Shown: positions 7,335-15,398, numbered from the stretch's first letter. The stretch: DNA of 64,000 bases from DATHTC01 sp050262775 (GCA_050262775.1 JBLNEO010000156.1:1-64000), one strand, 5' to 3'. Notes: generated by a model from the sequence alone, not told the origin. Translations and numbers: made by a program.

Positions 7335-7871
7335 ATGAACACCACCAGGACATACGCATCGCTCCTCGCCCTCGCGGCTGCGGTGATCCTCGCCGTCAGC
7401 GCCTGCGGCGGAGGAGGCGACTCCGGTGCCGGTGGATCGGCCCAGGGTGCGGCGGGCGCCGCCCCGACCGTCTCCGCCGACACCGTCGACGCCGTCGGCG
7501 CCGTCCTCGTCGACGCACGCGGGTCGGCGTTGTACGCGGCCGACCAGGAGACCGGCGGCATGGTCCGCTGCACCGCCTCCTGCACCGCGATCTGGGAGCC
7601 GCTCACCGTCGGCGGCGGCATGCCGACCGCGGGCGACGGCCTCGGCGACCGCATCGGCGTCGTCGAGCGCCCGGACGGTGGCCGCCAGGTCACCTTCGAG
7701 GGCCGACCGCTCTACCGCTTCGTCGAGGACCCGAGCCCCCGCACCGTGACGGGCAACGGCCTCGCCGACAGCTTCGCCGGCCGGGCCTTCACCTGGCACG
7801 TCGCCACCCCCCACGGGGTGTCGACCTCGGACGTGAACTCGAGCTCGTCGGGCGGCGGATACCGCTACTGA
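7335..7871 (+). CDS. secreted-repeat lipoprotein (COG4315/PF03640-like), 178 aa
   Basis: A signal sequence ends in the lipobox VSAC at about residue 25, followed by a Gly/Ser-rich linker, so this is an exported lipoprotein. The mature part has two repeats of the 'secreted repeat of unknown function' type: G-x-x-LYAAD ... C-x-x-x-C-x-x-x-WEPL, then FEGRPLYRF ... G-x-AFTWHV. These proteins are small beta-rich modules, often linked to ECF sigma/anti-sigma pairs and sometimes proposed to act in redox stress. The Cys pair could form a disulphide. The gene sits directly behind its probable ECF promoter. Confidence 0.85.
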   Translation: MNTTRTYASLLALAAAVILAVSACGGGGDSGAGGSAQGAAGAAPTVSADTVDAVGAVLVDARGSALYAADQETGGMVRCTASCTAIWEPLTVGGGMPTAGDGLGDRIGVVERPDGGRQVTFEGRPLYRFVEDPSPRTVTGNGLADSFAGRAFTWHVATPHGVSTSDVNSSSSGGGYRY

Positions 7872-7881
7872 GCCGAATCGT

Positions 7882-7914
7882 GCGAGGCACCGCCGGGACG
7901 GGGCGGCGCCTCGC
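7882..7914 (+). terminator. hairpin terminator after the lipoprotein gene
   Basis: GCGAGGC (7882-7888) pairs with GCCTCGC (7908-7914); after one mismatch, CCGCC (7890-7894) pairs with GGCGG (7902-7906). It starts 10 bp after the stop codon. There is no T tract. Confidence 0.55.
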
Positions 7915-8056
7915 CGGTCCGCCCGGAACCGGTCCCGGCACGGCGCGTGGTGCCGCGCCACACGCGCGCGCGGTTGCCGCACGACGGCAGGAACCACTGC
8001 TGGCGCTCGCGGGCGCGGCGTATCGTCCGAATACCCCATTAGGAGGTGCCGGAGAC

Positions 8057-8365
8057 ATGCCACTGCGCATCCCCCGCGTCGTCCTGCGGGTCGGGCCCGG
8101 GCCGACCTGGAAGAGCGGCCTCCCGGAGGAGCAGCCCGGCTGGGACGAGCACGCGGCGTTCATCGACGACCTGATCGATCGCGGCGTCTTCGTCATGGGC
8201 GGGCCGTGGACGAACAGGCTCGGCTCGATGTCCCTCTGGGAGGGCATGGACGCCGACGAGGTCCAGCAGGTGATGCAAGGGGACCCGTTCGTCCGCAACG
8301 GCGTCTTCGAGATCGAGGACGTCGCCGACTGGACGGTCTACGTCGACACGCGGCTCGACGCCTAG
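8057..8365 (+). CDS. YciI-like (YCII-related) domain protein, 102 aa
   Basis: The small alpha/beta (ferredoxin-like) protein has the YCII-family layout: GPGPTWKSGLPEEQPGWDEH at residues 13-32, FIDDLIDRGVFVMGGPW in the middle, and the late motif GDPFVRNGVFE. The family is widespread, and some members are dehalogenase-like or regulatory, but the function here is unknown. AGGAGGT lies 9 nt before the ATG, one of the few strong Shine-Dalgarno sites in the window, which fixes the start. It is flanked by a terminator upstream and a separate promoter downstream, so it is probably monocistronic. Confidence 0.75.
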   Translation: MPLRIPRVVLRVGPGPTWKSGLPEEQPGWDEHAAFIDDLIDRGVFVMGGPWTNRLGSMSLWEGMDADEVQQVMQGDPFVRNGVFEIEDVADWTVYVDTRLDA

Positions 8366-8406
8366 CCTCGGGGAGCTCGAGCGGCCCGACCGCGCCGTGC
8401 TCGCAG

Positions 8407-8412
8407 TACCCT
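8407..8412 (+). promoter_or_regulatory. -10 box of a leaderless promoter (TACCCT)
   Basis: TACCCT is followed by 8 nt and the ATG at 8421. It supports that ATG rather than the in-frame GTG at 8397, which lies upstream of the box. Confidence 0.55.
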
Positions 8413-8420
8413 GGGCCCGC

Positions 8421-9089
8421 ATGGTCGCCGCGACGCTCCTCGCCGCGCTCGCAGCGGCCTGTCCTCCGACCCTCGCCTCCGAGGTGCGCGCGCAGCCCCC
8501 CTCGGCCGCGCAGCAGCTGATCACCGTGCACGCGCCGACCGCCCGCTCCACGCGCGGCTCGCTCCGGATCTGGCGCCGCGCCGGCGGCTGCTGGCGCCTC
8601 GTCGGCGGGCCGTACCCGGCGCGCCTCGGCGTCAACGGCGTGCGGAAGCACCGGCACGAGGGCGACGGCACCACCCCGGCCGGGACCTTCCCGATCGGCC
8701 GGACGATGTACGGCACCGCCCTGAACCCGGGCGTCCGGTTCCCCTACGTCCGTCTCCGCTGCGGCGACTGGTGGGTCGAGGACGCCCGCTCGCCGTTCTA
8801 CAACACCTTCCGGCGGACGCCGTGCGGCTCGACGCCGCCGTTCCGGACCACCACCCCGGACATGGCCAGCGACCCGCGTGCCTACCCGCACCTCGCGGTG
8901 ATCGAGTTCAACATGCACCCGGTGGTGCCCGGCCGCGGCTCCGGGATCTTCCTGCACGCGATGAAGGACGGCCCCACCGCCGGGTGCGTGAGCCTCGCCC
9001 TCCCGCACCTGCGCCGCGTCCTTCGCTGGCTGCGCCCCGGCGCCTCGCCGCACATCGCCATCGGCACGCGCGCGCAGCTCCGCAGCTGA
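8421..9089 (+). CDS. secreted L,D-transpeptidase (YkuD-type) family protein, 222 aa
   Basis: A signal peptide (about residues 1-18, hydrophobic and Ala-rich) precedes a YkuD-like domain. The catalytic motif H-x(n)-G-x-x-x-G-C appears as FLHAMKDGPTAGCVSL near residue 185, with the expected Cys. An upstream block reads GDGTTPAGTFPIGR, the usual substrate-loop sequence of this family. Such enzymes make 3-3 or lipoprotein cross-links in peptidoglycan; stand-alone members can also be murein-modifying. The protein acts outside the membrane. It lies just before glpD with no obvious link. Confidence 0.8.
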   Translation: MVAATLLAALAAACPPTLASEVRAQPPSAAQQLITVHAPTARSTRGSLRIWRRAGGCWRLVGGPYPARLGVNGVRKHRHEGDGTTPAGTFPIGRTMYGTALNPGVRFPYVRLRCGDWWVEDARSPFYNTFRRTPCGSTPPFRTTTPDMASDPRAYPHLAVIEFNMHPVVPGRGSGIFLHAMKDGPTAGCVSLALPHLRRVLRWLRPGASPHIAIGTRAQLRS

Positions 9090-9106
9090 CGCGTGCCGTC
9101 TCCGGG

Positions 9107-10588
9107 ATGATCCGGGGCGTGGAGGCGCGCGACGCGACGCTGGAACGACTCGGACGCGAGCGCTTCGACCTGCTCGTCGTCGGCGGCGGCATCCTCGGCG
9201 CGGGCGTGGCCGAGCTCGCGTCGCGGCACGGACTCGCCGTCGCACTCGTCGAGCGCGCCGACTTCGCCTCCGGGACGACGAGCGCGTCCTCGAAGCTCGT
9301 CCACGGTGGGCTGCGCTACCTCCGCATGGGCCACTTCTCGCTCGTGCGGGAGGCGCTCGGCGAGGTCGAGGCGCTCTCACGACGCGTGGCGCCGCACCTC
9401 GTCCGCCGGATCCCGTTCGTCCTGCCGATCTACGCCGGCGGGCCGTACGGGCGGATGCCGATCCGGGGGGCGCTCTGGTCCTACGCGCGCCTCACCGGCA
9501 CCGCGAAGGAACGGGGCCGGCTCGTCGAACCGGCCGCAGCGGCCGCGCTCGTGCCGTCGTTGCGGACGGAGGGGTTGCGGGCAGCCGGCGTCTATCCGGA
9601 CGCGCGCACGGACGACGCGCGGCTCTGCCTGCTGAACCTGCGGGCGGCGGCCGACGCAGGAGCGGCCGTCGCGAGCCGCGTCGAACTCGTCGGGCTCGAG
9701 CAGGGCGCGGCGCACGTGCGGGACGTGCTCACCGGCGCGGCTGCCGTCGTGCGGGCGGCCGCCGTCGTCAACGCCACGGGCGCGTCGGTCGATGCGGTCC
9801 GGCGGCTCGAGGACGCCGACGCGGGCCGCTCCGTCGCGCTGAGCAAGGGGGCCCACCTCGTGCTCGACCTGCCGCCCGGCTGGCGCGCCGCGGTCACGGT
9901 CCCGATCGACCGCACGCGGGTCTCGTTCGCCGTCCCCTGGCACGGGCTGCTGCTGCTGGGAACGACGGACACGGCGTGGGAGGGCGATCCGGCGGACGTC
10001 CGCGCGACCGACGAGGACGAGCGGCAGATCCTCGCCGAGGCGGGCGTCGCGCTGACCGGCCTCGGCCCCGTCCGCGCGCGCTTCGCCGGCCTCCGTGTCC
10101 TGCCGGCGGACGGCCGCGGCGAGACGGCCCGCGTGCGGCGCGAGACGGTGCTGACGCGCGGCCCGCTCGGCGTCGTCTCGGTCACGGGCGGCAAGCTGAC
10201 CACCTACCGCCGGATCGCGCTCGCGGTGCTGCACACGCTCCGCGCCGACCTCGCCCTCCACCGGATCGACCGCGAGCCGTGGCCGCTGCCCGGGGCCGCC
10301 GACGCCGAGGTGACGGCCGACGCGCTGCGCCGCCGCCACGGCCTGGCCGCGGAGACCGCGGCGCACCTGGCGGGGACGTACGGCACGCTCGCCTCGGAGG
10401 TGCTCGCGTACGACCGGCTCGAGCCGGTCGTCGAGGGCGCGCCGGAGCTCGCCGCCGAGGTGCTGCACGCGCGCGACCAGGAGTGGGCGCTCACCGTCGA
10501 CGACGTGCTCCGGCGCCGCACGACCCTCGCGCTCCGCGGGCTCGACACGCCGGCCGTGCGCGCCCGTGTCGAGGAACTGCTCCGGTGA
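9107..10588 (+). CDS. glpD: FAD-dependent glycerol-3-phosphate dehydrogenase, 493 aa
   Basis: The N-terminal FAD-binding motif VVGGGILGAGVAELAS (about residues 23-38) is followed by the family signatures ASGTTSASSKLVHGGLRYL and, later, VSVTGGKLTTYR. The C-terminal DAO_C-type helical domain is present and the length is normal. The enzyme oxidises sn-glycerol 3-phosphate to dihydroxyacetone phosphate and passes electrons to the quinone pool at the membrane. Its stop overlaps the GTG of the glycerol kinase gene (GTGA), so the two steps of glycerol use are coupled. ATG at 9107 is the first start that keeps the FAD motif near the N terminus. Confidence 0.92.
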   Translation: MIRGVEARDATLERLGRERFDLLVVGGGILGAGVAELASRHGLAVALVERADFASGTTSASSKLVHGGLRYLRMGHFSLVREALGEVEALSRRVAPHLVRRIPFVLPIYAGGPYGRMPIRGALWSYARLTGTAKERGRLVEPAAAAALVPSLRTEGLRAAGVYPDARTDDARLCLLNLRAAADAGAAVASRVELVGLEQGAAHVRDVLTGAAAVVRAAAVVNATGASVDAVRRLEDADAGRSVALSKGAHLVLDLPPGWRAAVTVPIDRTRVSFAVPWHGLLLLGTTDTAWEGDPADVRATDEDERQILAEAGVALTGLGPVRARFAGLRVLPADGRGETARVRRETVLTRGPLGVVSVTGGKLTTYRRIALAVLHTLRADLALHRIDREPWPLPGAADAEVTADALRRRHGLAAETAAHLAGTYGTLASEVLAYDRLEPVVEGAPELAAEVLHARDQEWALTVDDVLRRRTTLALRGLDTPAVRARVEELLR

Positions 10589-11994
10589 TCCTCGCGATCG
10601 ACCAGGGGACGACGGGAACGACCTGCCTGATCGTCGACGAGCGGCTCCGCGTCCGCGGGCGAGGCTACCGCGAGCTCCGGCAGCGGTTCCCGCGGCCGGG
10701 CTGGGTCGAGCAGGATCCCGAGGAGCTCCAGGCCGGGGTCCTCGCCGCGGCCGAGGCGGCGCTCGCCGACGCGGGCCTCCGGCCCGAGGCACTCGCCGCG
10801 GTCGGCGTCGCCAACCAGCGGGAGACCACCGTCCTCTGGGAGCGGTCGAGCGGGCGGCCGGTCGCGCCGGCGATCGTCTGGCAGGACCGGCGAACCGCGG
10901 CGCGCTGCCGCGAGCTCCCCTCCGAGCTGATCCGGACGCGCACGGGCCTCGTCCCCGACCCGTACTTCTCCGCGACCAAGCTCGAGTGGCTGCTCGCCCG
11001 GGCCGGCCGGCCCGCGGAGGAGCTGGCATTCGGTACGGTCGACGCCTGGCTCGCGTCGCGGCTCGCGGGCCGGCACGTGACCGACCGGACGAACGCGTCC
11101 CGCACGCTCCTCTACGGGCTCGCCGCGGAGGCATGGGACGACGAGTTGCTCGCGCTCTTCGGCGTCCCGCGCACCGTGCTCCCGCGCGTCGTCGGCTCCG
11201 CCGAGGTCGTTGGCGACGCCGCGCTGCTCGGCGCGCGGCTGCCGCTCGCCGCACTCGCCGGCGACCAGCAGGCGGCCCTGGCGGGGCACGGCTGCTTCGC
11301 TCCCGGCGAGGCGAAGGCGACCTACGGCACCGGCAGCTTCGTCCTGGCGCACGCCGGCGCGGCGCTCGAGCCGCCGCCGCCCGGCCTCCTCGCCACCGCC
11401 GCGGCGCCGGCCGGCTACGCGCTCGAGGGCGCCGTGCTCACGAGCGGCGCGGCCGTGCAGTGGCTCCGCGACGGGCTCGGCCTCGTCGGCTCGGCGGCGG
11501 AGACGGAGGCGCTCGCGCGCAGCGTCGACTCGTCGGACGGGGTCGTCTTCGTTCCGGCCCTGACCGGCCTCGGGTCGCCCCACTGGGAGCCCGATGCGCG
11601 CGGCCTGCTCGCCGGGGTCACGCGCGGGACGACCCGCGCCCACGTCGTCCGTGCGACGCTCGAGGCGATCGCGTTCCAGATCGCCGACGTCGTCGACGCG
11701 CTCCCGCTCGGGCTGCACGCGCTCCGCGCCGACGGGGGCGCGAGCGCAAACGGCTTCCTGATGCAGTTCCAGGCCGACCTCCTCGGCCTCCCGGTGGAGG
11801 TCGCTCGGGAGCAGGAGACGACCGCGCTCGGCGCGGCGGCCCTCGCCGGCCTCGCGCTCGGGCTCTGGTCGCCGCCGGACGTGCGCGGCCTCCTCGGCAC
11901 CGGCACCGTCTACGAGCCGACGCTGAGCCGTGACGAAGCAGAGACGCTCCGCGAGGGCTGGCGGCTCGCGATGCGGCGGGTCCTCGTCCGCTGA
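10585..11994 (+). CDS. glpK: glycerol kinase, 469 aa
   Basis: This FGGY-family kinase begins with the phosphate-binding motif AIDQGTTGTTCLIVD. It contains NQRETTVLWER, WQDRRTA, DRTNASRTLLYGL, the ATP-site GDQQAALAG, YGTGSFVL and GLGSPHWEP, all diagnostic of glycerol kinase. It phosphorylates glycerol to the substrate of the preceding glpD product. At 469 aa it is somewhat shorter than the usual 495-505. The start is a GTG overlapping the glpD stop. No uptake facilitator (glpF) is present in the window. Confidence 0.92.
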   Translation: MILAIDQGTTGTTCLIVDERLRVRGRGYRELRQRFPRPGWVEQDPEELQAGVLAAAEAALADAGLRPEALAAVGVANQRETTVLWERSSGRPVAPAIVWQDRRTAARCRELPSELIRTRTGLVPDPYFSATKLEWLLARAGRPAEELAFGTVDAWLASRLAGRHVTDRTNASRTLLYGLAAEAWDDELLALFGVPRTVLPRVVGSAEVVGDAALLGARLPLAALAGDQQAALAGHGCFAPGEAKATYGTGSFVLAHAGAALEPPPPGLLATAAAPAGYALEGAVLTSGAAVQWLRDGLGLVGSAAETEALARSVDSSDGVVFVPALTGLGSPHWEPDARGLLAGVTRGTTRAHVVRATLEAIAFQIADVVDALPLGLHALRADGGASANGFLMQFQADLLGLPVEVAREQETTALGAAALAGLALGLWSPPDVRGLLGTGTVYEPTLSRDEAETLREGWRLAMRRVLVR

Positions 11995-12039
11995 GGCGCA
12001 GGCGCAGGGGCGTCCACCACGCCGCCGAAGGGTCAGTCC

Positions 12040-12768
12040 GTGATCGGCACGCTCAACGAGGGCGCCCTCCACGCCCAGCTCAAGGCGTGGTATCGGCGCC
12101 CGGGCGACCTCCTCGAGCAGCCGGTCGACGGCTACGTGATCGACCTCGTCCGGGACGACACGCTCGTCGAGATCCAGACCGGCGGCCTCGCACCCCTCCG
12201 CCGGAAGCTCGGACGCCTGCTCGAGTCCCACCCCGTCCGGCTCGTCGTCCGCGTTCCGTTGACCCGGCGGATCGTTCGTCTGTCGGCCGCCGGCGAGGTG
12301 CTCTCGGCCCGGCGCTCCCCCCGCAAGGGGCGGCCGGAGGACGTCTTCGCGCGGCTCGTCAGCATGCCCGGGCTCCTCGCGCACCCGCGGTTCGAGCTCG
12401 AGCTGCTGCTGACCCACGAGGACGAGCATCGGCGGCACGAGCCGGGACGCGCATTCCGCCGCCACGGCTGGGTCGTCGCGGGGCGGTCGCTCGTCTCCGT
12501 CGAGCGCACGCTCGTGCTCGCGACGCCCGACGACGCCGCGGCGCTGCTCCCGGGCCTGCCGGACACGTTCGACACCGCCGACCTCGCGGCCGCGGCCTCG
12601 TGCGACCGGCGGCTCGCGCAGCAGATGGCCTACTGCCTCCGCGCCATGGGCCGGCTCGAGGTCAGCGGCCGCCGCGGGCGCGCGCTGCTCTACGCCCGCG
12701 CGCCGGCCGTCGCGTCGCGCCTCGAACCCGAAATACGCGCGGACCCGCCCGCGTTCTCTCCGGTGTGA
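12040..12768 (+). CDS. uncharacterised protein with nuclease-like D...EIQTG motif, 242 aa
   Basis: I recognise the general type (conserved proteins beginning MIGTLNE) but no characterised function. The N-terminal part reads GYVIDLVRDDTLVEIQTGGLAPLRRKL (about residues 31-57), which resembles the D-x(n)-E-x-K/Q core of PD-(D/E)XK nucleases. The C-terminal part (about residues 175-235) looks like a winged-helix region: DTADLAAAASCDRRLAQQMAYCLRAMG. There is no membrane segment. The start is GTG without a clear ribosome site. Its stop overlaps the start of a small ABM-like gene (GTGA). A DNA- or RNA-linked role is inferred only. Confidence 0.6.
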   Translation: MIGTLNEGALHAQLKAWYRRPGDLLEQPVDGYVIDLVRDDTLVEIQTGGLAPLRRKLGRLLESHPVRLVVRVPLTRRIVRLSAAGEVLSARRSPRKGRPEDVFARLVSMPGLLAHPRFELELLLTHEDEHRRHEPGRAFRRHGWVVAGRSLVSVERTLVLATPDDAAALLPGLPDTFDTADLAAAASCDRRLAQQMAYCLRAMGRLEVSGRRGRALLYARAPAVASRLEPEIRADPPAFSPV

Positions 12769-13064
12769 TCGCGCGGACATGGCGAGGGTGGACGCGATCG
12801 GAGGACGCGGACGCGTACCTCGAGTATCTCGAGCGGACGGGCGCGCGCGACTCGCGCGCGACGCCGGGGAACCGTGGGTTCTACGTCCTCCGGCGGACCG
12901 ACGGCGACCGCACCGAGTTCGTGACGATGAGCCTGTGGGAGTCGCTGGACGCGGTGCGCGGGTTCGCGGGCGACGACCTCGCGGTCGTGTTCTACGACGA
13001 GGACGACCGCTTCCTCGTCGAACGCGAGCGGTTCGTCACGCACTACGAGCTCACCGGACCCTAG
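12765..13064 (+). CDS. antibiotic biosynthesis monooxygenase (ABM)-like small protein, 99 aa
   Basis: This small ferredoxin-like protein has WRGWTRSEDADAYLEYLERT at the N terminus, GNRGFYVLRR in the middle and the typical FVTMSLWESLDAVRGFAG helix, matching ABM/heme-degrading-like dimeric alpha/beta-barrel proteins of unknown substrate. The GTG start is coupled to the stop of the preceding gene by a 4-bp overlap. The family includes cofactor-free monooxygenases and many proteins of unknown role, so no specific reaction can be given. Confidence 0.65.
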   Translation: MIARTWRGWTRSEDADAYLEYLERTGARDSRATPGNRGFYVLRRTDGDRTEFVTMSLWESLDAVRGFAGDDLAVVFYDEDDRFLVERERFVTHYELTGP

Positions 13065-13076
13065 GCCGGGCCCGGC
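13065..13076. terminator. palindrome between convergent genes
   Basis: GCCGGGCCCGGC is a perfect 12-bp palindrome lying in the 14-bp gap between the convergent genes ending at 13064 and 13079. Flanking TAG/CTA bases extend the symmetry. It may terminate both transcripts, but has no loop of its own and no T tract. Confidence 0.3.
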
Positions 13077-13078
13077 TC

Positions 13079-13465
13079 CTAGTCCCGGCGCTCCTGGAGG
13101 AACTTCTTCAGGCCGAGGAACGGCAGGATGAACGCCGCGAGCAGCGACGCAGCCCAGACGATGACCGCTGCTGCGATCCACGTCCCGACACCGTCGATCT
13201 CCAGCCCGTCCGAGAGGAGGTCGGTGACGATCAGCGCGAGGAGCGACGCGACCAGCGCGACGCCGCCGAGCGCGGCCGACCCGGCGCGACGGAGCTGGAC
13301 GGCCATGAACGGCTGCAGCAGCGCGAGAGCCACGGTGAAGATCACGACGGCGAGCGCGAAGCCGCCGGCGTCGAGCTCCATCCCGTCGAGGACGGACGCG
13401 GCGACGAGCAGTCCCACCGCGTTGGCGACGAGGAGGATCGCCGTCCGGACGACGAGCCGGATCAT
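13079..13465 (-). CDS. phage-holin-like four-helix membrane protein (DUF), 128 aa
   Basis: There are four hydrophobic segments (about residues 7-25, 36-55, 64-84 and 97-117) in the order and size of the PF04020-type 'phage holin family 4' membrane proteins, which are common in bacterial chromosomes and not necessarily phage-derived. The C terminus is short and basic. ATG at 13465 is chosen because a TAGGGT box lies 7 nt upstream. The longer in-frame reading upstream is low-complexity Arg-rich and overlaps the divergent gene. Function unknown. Confidence 0.7.
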   Translation of the reverse strand: MIRLVVRTAILLVANAVGLLVAASVLDGMELDAGGFALAVVIFTVALALLQPFMAVQLRRAGSAALGGVALVASLLALIVTDLLSDGLEIDGVGTWIAAAVIVWAASLLAAFILPFLGLKKFLQERRD

Positions 13466-13472
13466 GCCGGCG

Positions 13473-13518
13473 ACCCTACCCTGCCGCGCGACCCCGATCC
13501 AGCGAGCGGCGGTAGGGT
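13473..13518. promoter_or_regulatory. divergent pair of leaderless -10 boxes (TAGGGT on both strands)
   Basis: Minus strand: TAGGGT at 13478-13473, then 7 nt, ATG at 13465. Plus strand: TAGGGT at 13513-13518, then 6 nt, ATG at 13525. Identical hexamers serve both genes within a 59-bp gap. Confidence 0.65.
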
Positions 13519-13524
13519 CGGGGC

Positions 13525-14283
13525 ATGGAGGCGCTGAACGCGCGCTGCGACCTGCTTCGGTCGCTCCACGCGCCGGGAGCGCCGCTCGTGCTGCCGAATG
13601 CGTGGGACGCCGCGTCGGCGCGCGCGGTCGTCGCCGCCGGCTTCCCGGTGGTCGCGACGACGAGCGCCGGGGTCGCCGACGCCCTCGGCTACGACGACCA
13701 CGAGGCCGCGCCGGCCGAGGAGATGCTCGCGGCTGCCCGGCGGATCGCGCGGGCGGTGGACGCACCGGTGACGGTCGACTTGGAATCGGGCTACGGCCTG
13801 GAGCCCGAGTCGCTCGTGGACGGGCTCGCCGATGTCGGCGCCGCCGGCTGCAACCTCGAAGACACCGATCACGCCACCGAGACGCTCGGGGACGCCGCCG
13901 AGCGCGCGGAGCGGCTGGCGCGGGTCCGCGCCGCCGCCGACGCGCGGGGCTACCGGCTCGTGGTCAACGCCCGAATCGACGTCTTCCTCCTCGACCGCGA
14001 GCGCCCGCAGGCCGAACTCGTCGACGACGCCGTCGGCCGTGCGCGCGCCTACCTCGCCGCCGGCGCCGACTGCGTCTACCCGATCTTCCTGCACGAGGAC
14101 GAGGCGATCGACACGTTCGTCCGCGCCGTGCGCGGGCCGGTCAACATCCTCGCGATGGGCGCGCCGCCGATCCCGCGCCTGGCGGAGCTCGGCGTCGCAC
14201 GCGTCAGCTACGGCGCGCTGCTCCAGCGCCGGGCGACGCAGTGGCTCGCGGGGTTCCTGCGTGACGAGATCGGCGGGACCTAG
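13525..14283 (+). CDS. isocitrate lyase / PEP mutase superfamily protein, 252 aa
   Basis: The TIM-barrel protein has PLVLPNAWDAASARAVVAAG and FPVVATTSAGVADALGY near the N terminus and VTVDLESGYG as metal-binding strand, all typical of the PEP mutase / isocitrate lyase superfamily. The KKCGH-type lyase motif is absent, as in the oxaloacetate-decarboxylase or '2-methylisocitrate lyase-like' members. It likely cleaves or decarboxylates a small 2-keto acid with Mg2+, but the substrate cannot be named. The next gene starts 15 bp downstream behind a GAGGAG site, so both are probably in one transcript. Confidence 0.8.
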   Translation: MEALNARCDLLRSLHAPGAPLVLPNAWDAASARAVVAAGFPVVATTSAGVADALGYDDHEAAPAEEMLAAARRIARAVDAPVTVDLESGYGLEPESLVDGLADVGAAGCNLEDTDHATETLGDAAERAERLARVRAAADARGYRLVVNARIDVFLLDRERPQAELVDDAVGRARAYLAAGADCVYPIFLHEDEAIDTFVRAVRGPVNILAMGAPPIPRLAELGVARVSYGALLQRRATQWLAGFLRDEIGGT

Positions 14284-14298
14284 AGGAGGAGCAGCCCC

Positions 14299-14712
14299 AT
14301 GGCGTCCACGATCCGCAGCGTCGAGTACTACTACGCGACCGTCCGCGACGAGCTGGGCGCCGCCTCCCGCGTGCTGTCGGCGCTCGCAGAGCGCGGCGTG
14401 AACCTGCTCGCGTTCACCGCGGTTCCGAGCGGGCCGGCCGTCGCGCAGCTCACCCTCTTCCCCGAGGATCCGCGGAGGCTGGCCGTCGAGGCGCACGCCG
14501 CCGGGCTGGTGCTCGACGGGCCGCACCACGCGCTGCTCGTTCAGGGCGACGACGAGCTCGGCGCGTTTGCGGGCGTCCACGAGCGCCTCGCCGACGGCGG
14601 CGTCGACATCTACGCGTCGTCCGGTGTCACCGACGGGCGCGGCGCCTTCGGCTACGTGGTGTACGTGCGCGAGGAGCAGTACGAGAAGGCCGCGCGCGCG
14701 CTCGGCATCTAG
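14299..14712 (+). CDS. tandem ACT-like domain protein, 137 aa
   Basis: Two ACT-like ligand-binding units are visible: residues 5-70 (YYATVRDELGAASRVLSALAERGVNLLAF) and residues 73-137 (ALLVQGDDELGAFAGVHERLADGGVDIY). The phrase 'G-x-A-x-R-V-L-x-x-L-x-x-x-G-V-N' is the usual ACT helix. Stand-alone ACT proteins bind amino acids or related small molecules and can regulate enzymes. GAGGAGG sits 9 nt before the ATG. The gene is coupled by proximity to the lyase-like gene, and a strong hairpin follows it. Confidence 0.65.
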   Translation: MASTIRSVEYYYATVRDELGAASRVLSALAERGVNLLAFTAVPSGPAVAQLTLFPEDPRRLAVEAHAAGLVLDGPHHALLVQGDDELGAFAGVHERLADGGVDIYASSGVTDGRGAFGYVVYVREEQYEKAARALGI

Positions 14713-14716
14713 CGGA

Positions 14717-14750
14717 GCGGAGGCGGGGCCGCCGACGGCCCCGCCTCCGC
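14717..14750. terminator. perfect 15-bp hairpin between convergent genes
   Basis: The left arm 14717-14731 (gcggaggcggggccg) and right arm 14736-14750 are exact reverse complements around the loop CCGA. It lies in the 45-bp gap between the convergent genes ending at 14712 and 14758. No T tract follows on either strand. Confidence 0.75.
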
Positions 14751-14757
14751 GAAGCGA

Positions 14758-15267
14758 TCAGACGACGTCGGTGGACGGCGGCGACGACGGCTCGGGCGTG
14801 GCGGGGGGAGGCGCAGCCGCGGGCGGCTCCGTCGACGTGGTCGCGGCGGTGCGCGGGCGCTCCTCGCCGCGCTCCTCGTACACGCGCCACGCGCCGTAGG
14901 CGACGACCGCGCCGAGGACGATGCCGACGTAGCTCGCCCACGCGGAGTAGTCGTCGACGAGGTTCTTGAGGAGCGCCGAGGCGAAGACGACGACGCCCAG
15001 CGCGAGCGTCACGAGCCCGTCGGGCAGCTCGCCCGGCAGCTCGACCCCGAACGCCCACGCTGCGACCCATGCGAGCGTCGCGATCGTCGCGAGGCCGAGA
15101 AGCACGCCCCAGAAGCCGTGCCAGGCGTTCGCGGATGCCGACACACCGCCGAAGTCGCCGAGGCTGACCTCGACCTTCTGCCAGGCGAAGAAGGTGTCGA
15201 TGAGGAGCAGCGCCGCGGCCGCGAGGACGATCTTGCGTCCGGTCGACAGGGCGTTCAACTGATCCAT
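14758..15267 (-). CDS. four-TM membrane protein of unknown function, 169 aa
   Basis: There are four hydrophobic segments (about residues 13-28, 50-72, 82-100 and 105-125) and a C-terminal tail of 45 residues that is rich in Pro, Thr and Ala and ends in DVV. The first loop is short and polar (FAWQKVEVSLGDFGGVSASANAWHG) and probably outside. GGAAAGGA lies 6 nt before the ATG, fixing the start. I do not recognise a named family; similar small membrane proteins are common in high-GC actinobacteria. It ends at the shared hairpin with the ACT-domain gene. Confidence 0.65.
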   Translation of the reverse strand: MDQLNALSTGRKIVLAAAALLLIDTFFAWQKVEVSLGDFGGVSASANAWHGFWGVLLGLATIATLAWVAAWAFGVELPGELPDGLVTLALGVVVFASALLKNLVDDYSAWASYVGIVLGAVVAYGAWRVYEERGEERPRTAATTSTEPPAAAPPPATPEPSSPPSTDVV

Positions 15268-15398
15268 GCGTCGTCCTTTCCGAAGGGGATGCGCTGACCG
15301 TTCCGTGGCCGAGGGCGGAACCCTTCCGTTCTCGGTTGCACCCTAGGAGCGGGGGAGGACGGCGTCGAGACACCGGACGGGCCACCTGCGCGCCGCTC

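Noticed and set aside
9976..10584. Upstream in-frame extension of glycerol kinase to 672 codons
   Set aside because: The extension is a shadow frame of glpD; the kinase fold begins exactly at GTG 10585 with AIDQGTTG.
13076..13079. Holin-like membrane gene as evidence of a prophage
   Set aside because: This protein type is common in bacterial chromosomes, and no integrase, capsid, tail or attachment site is nearby.
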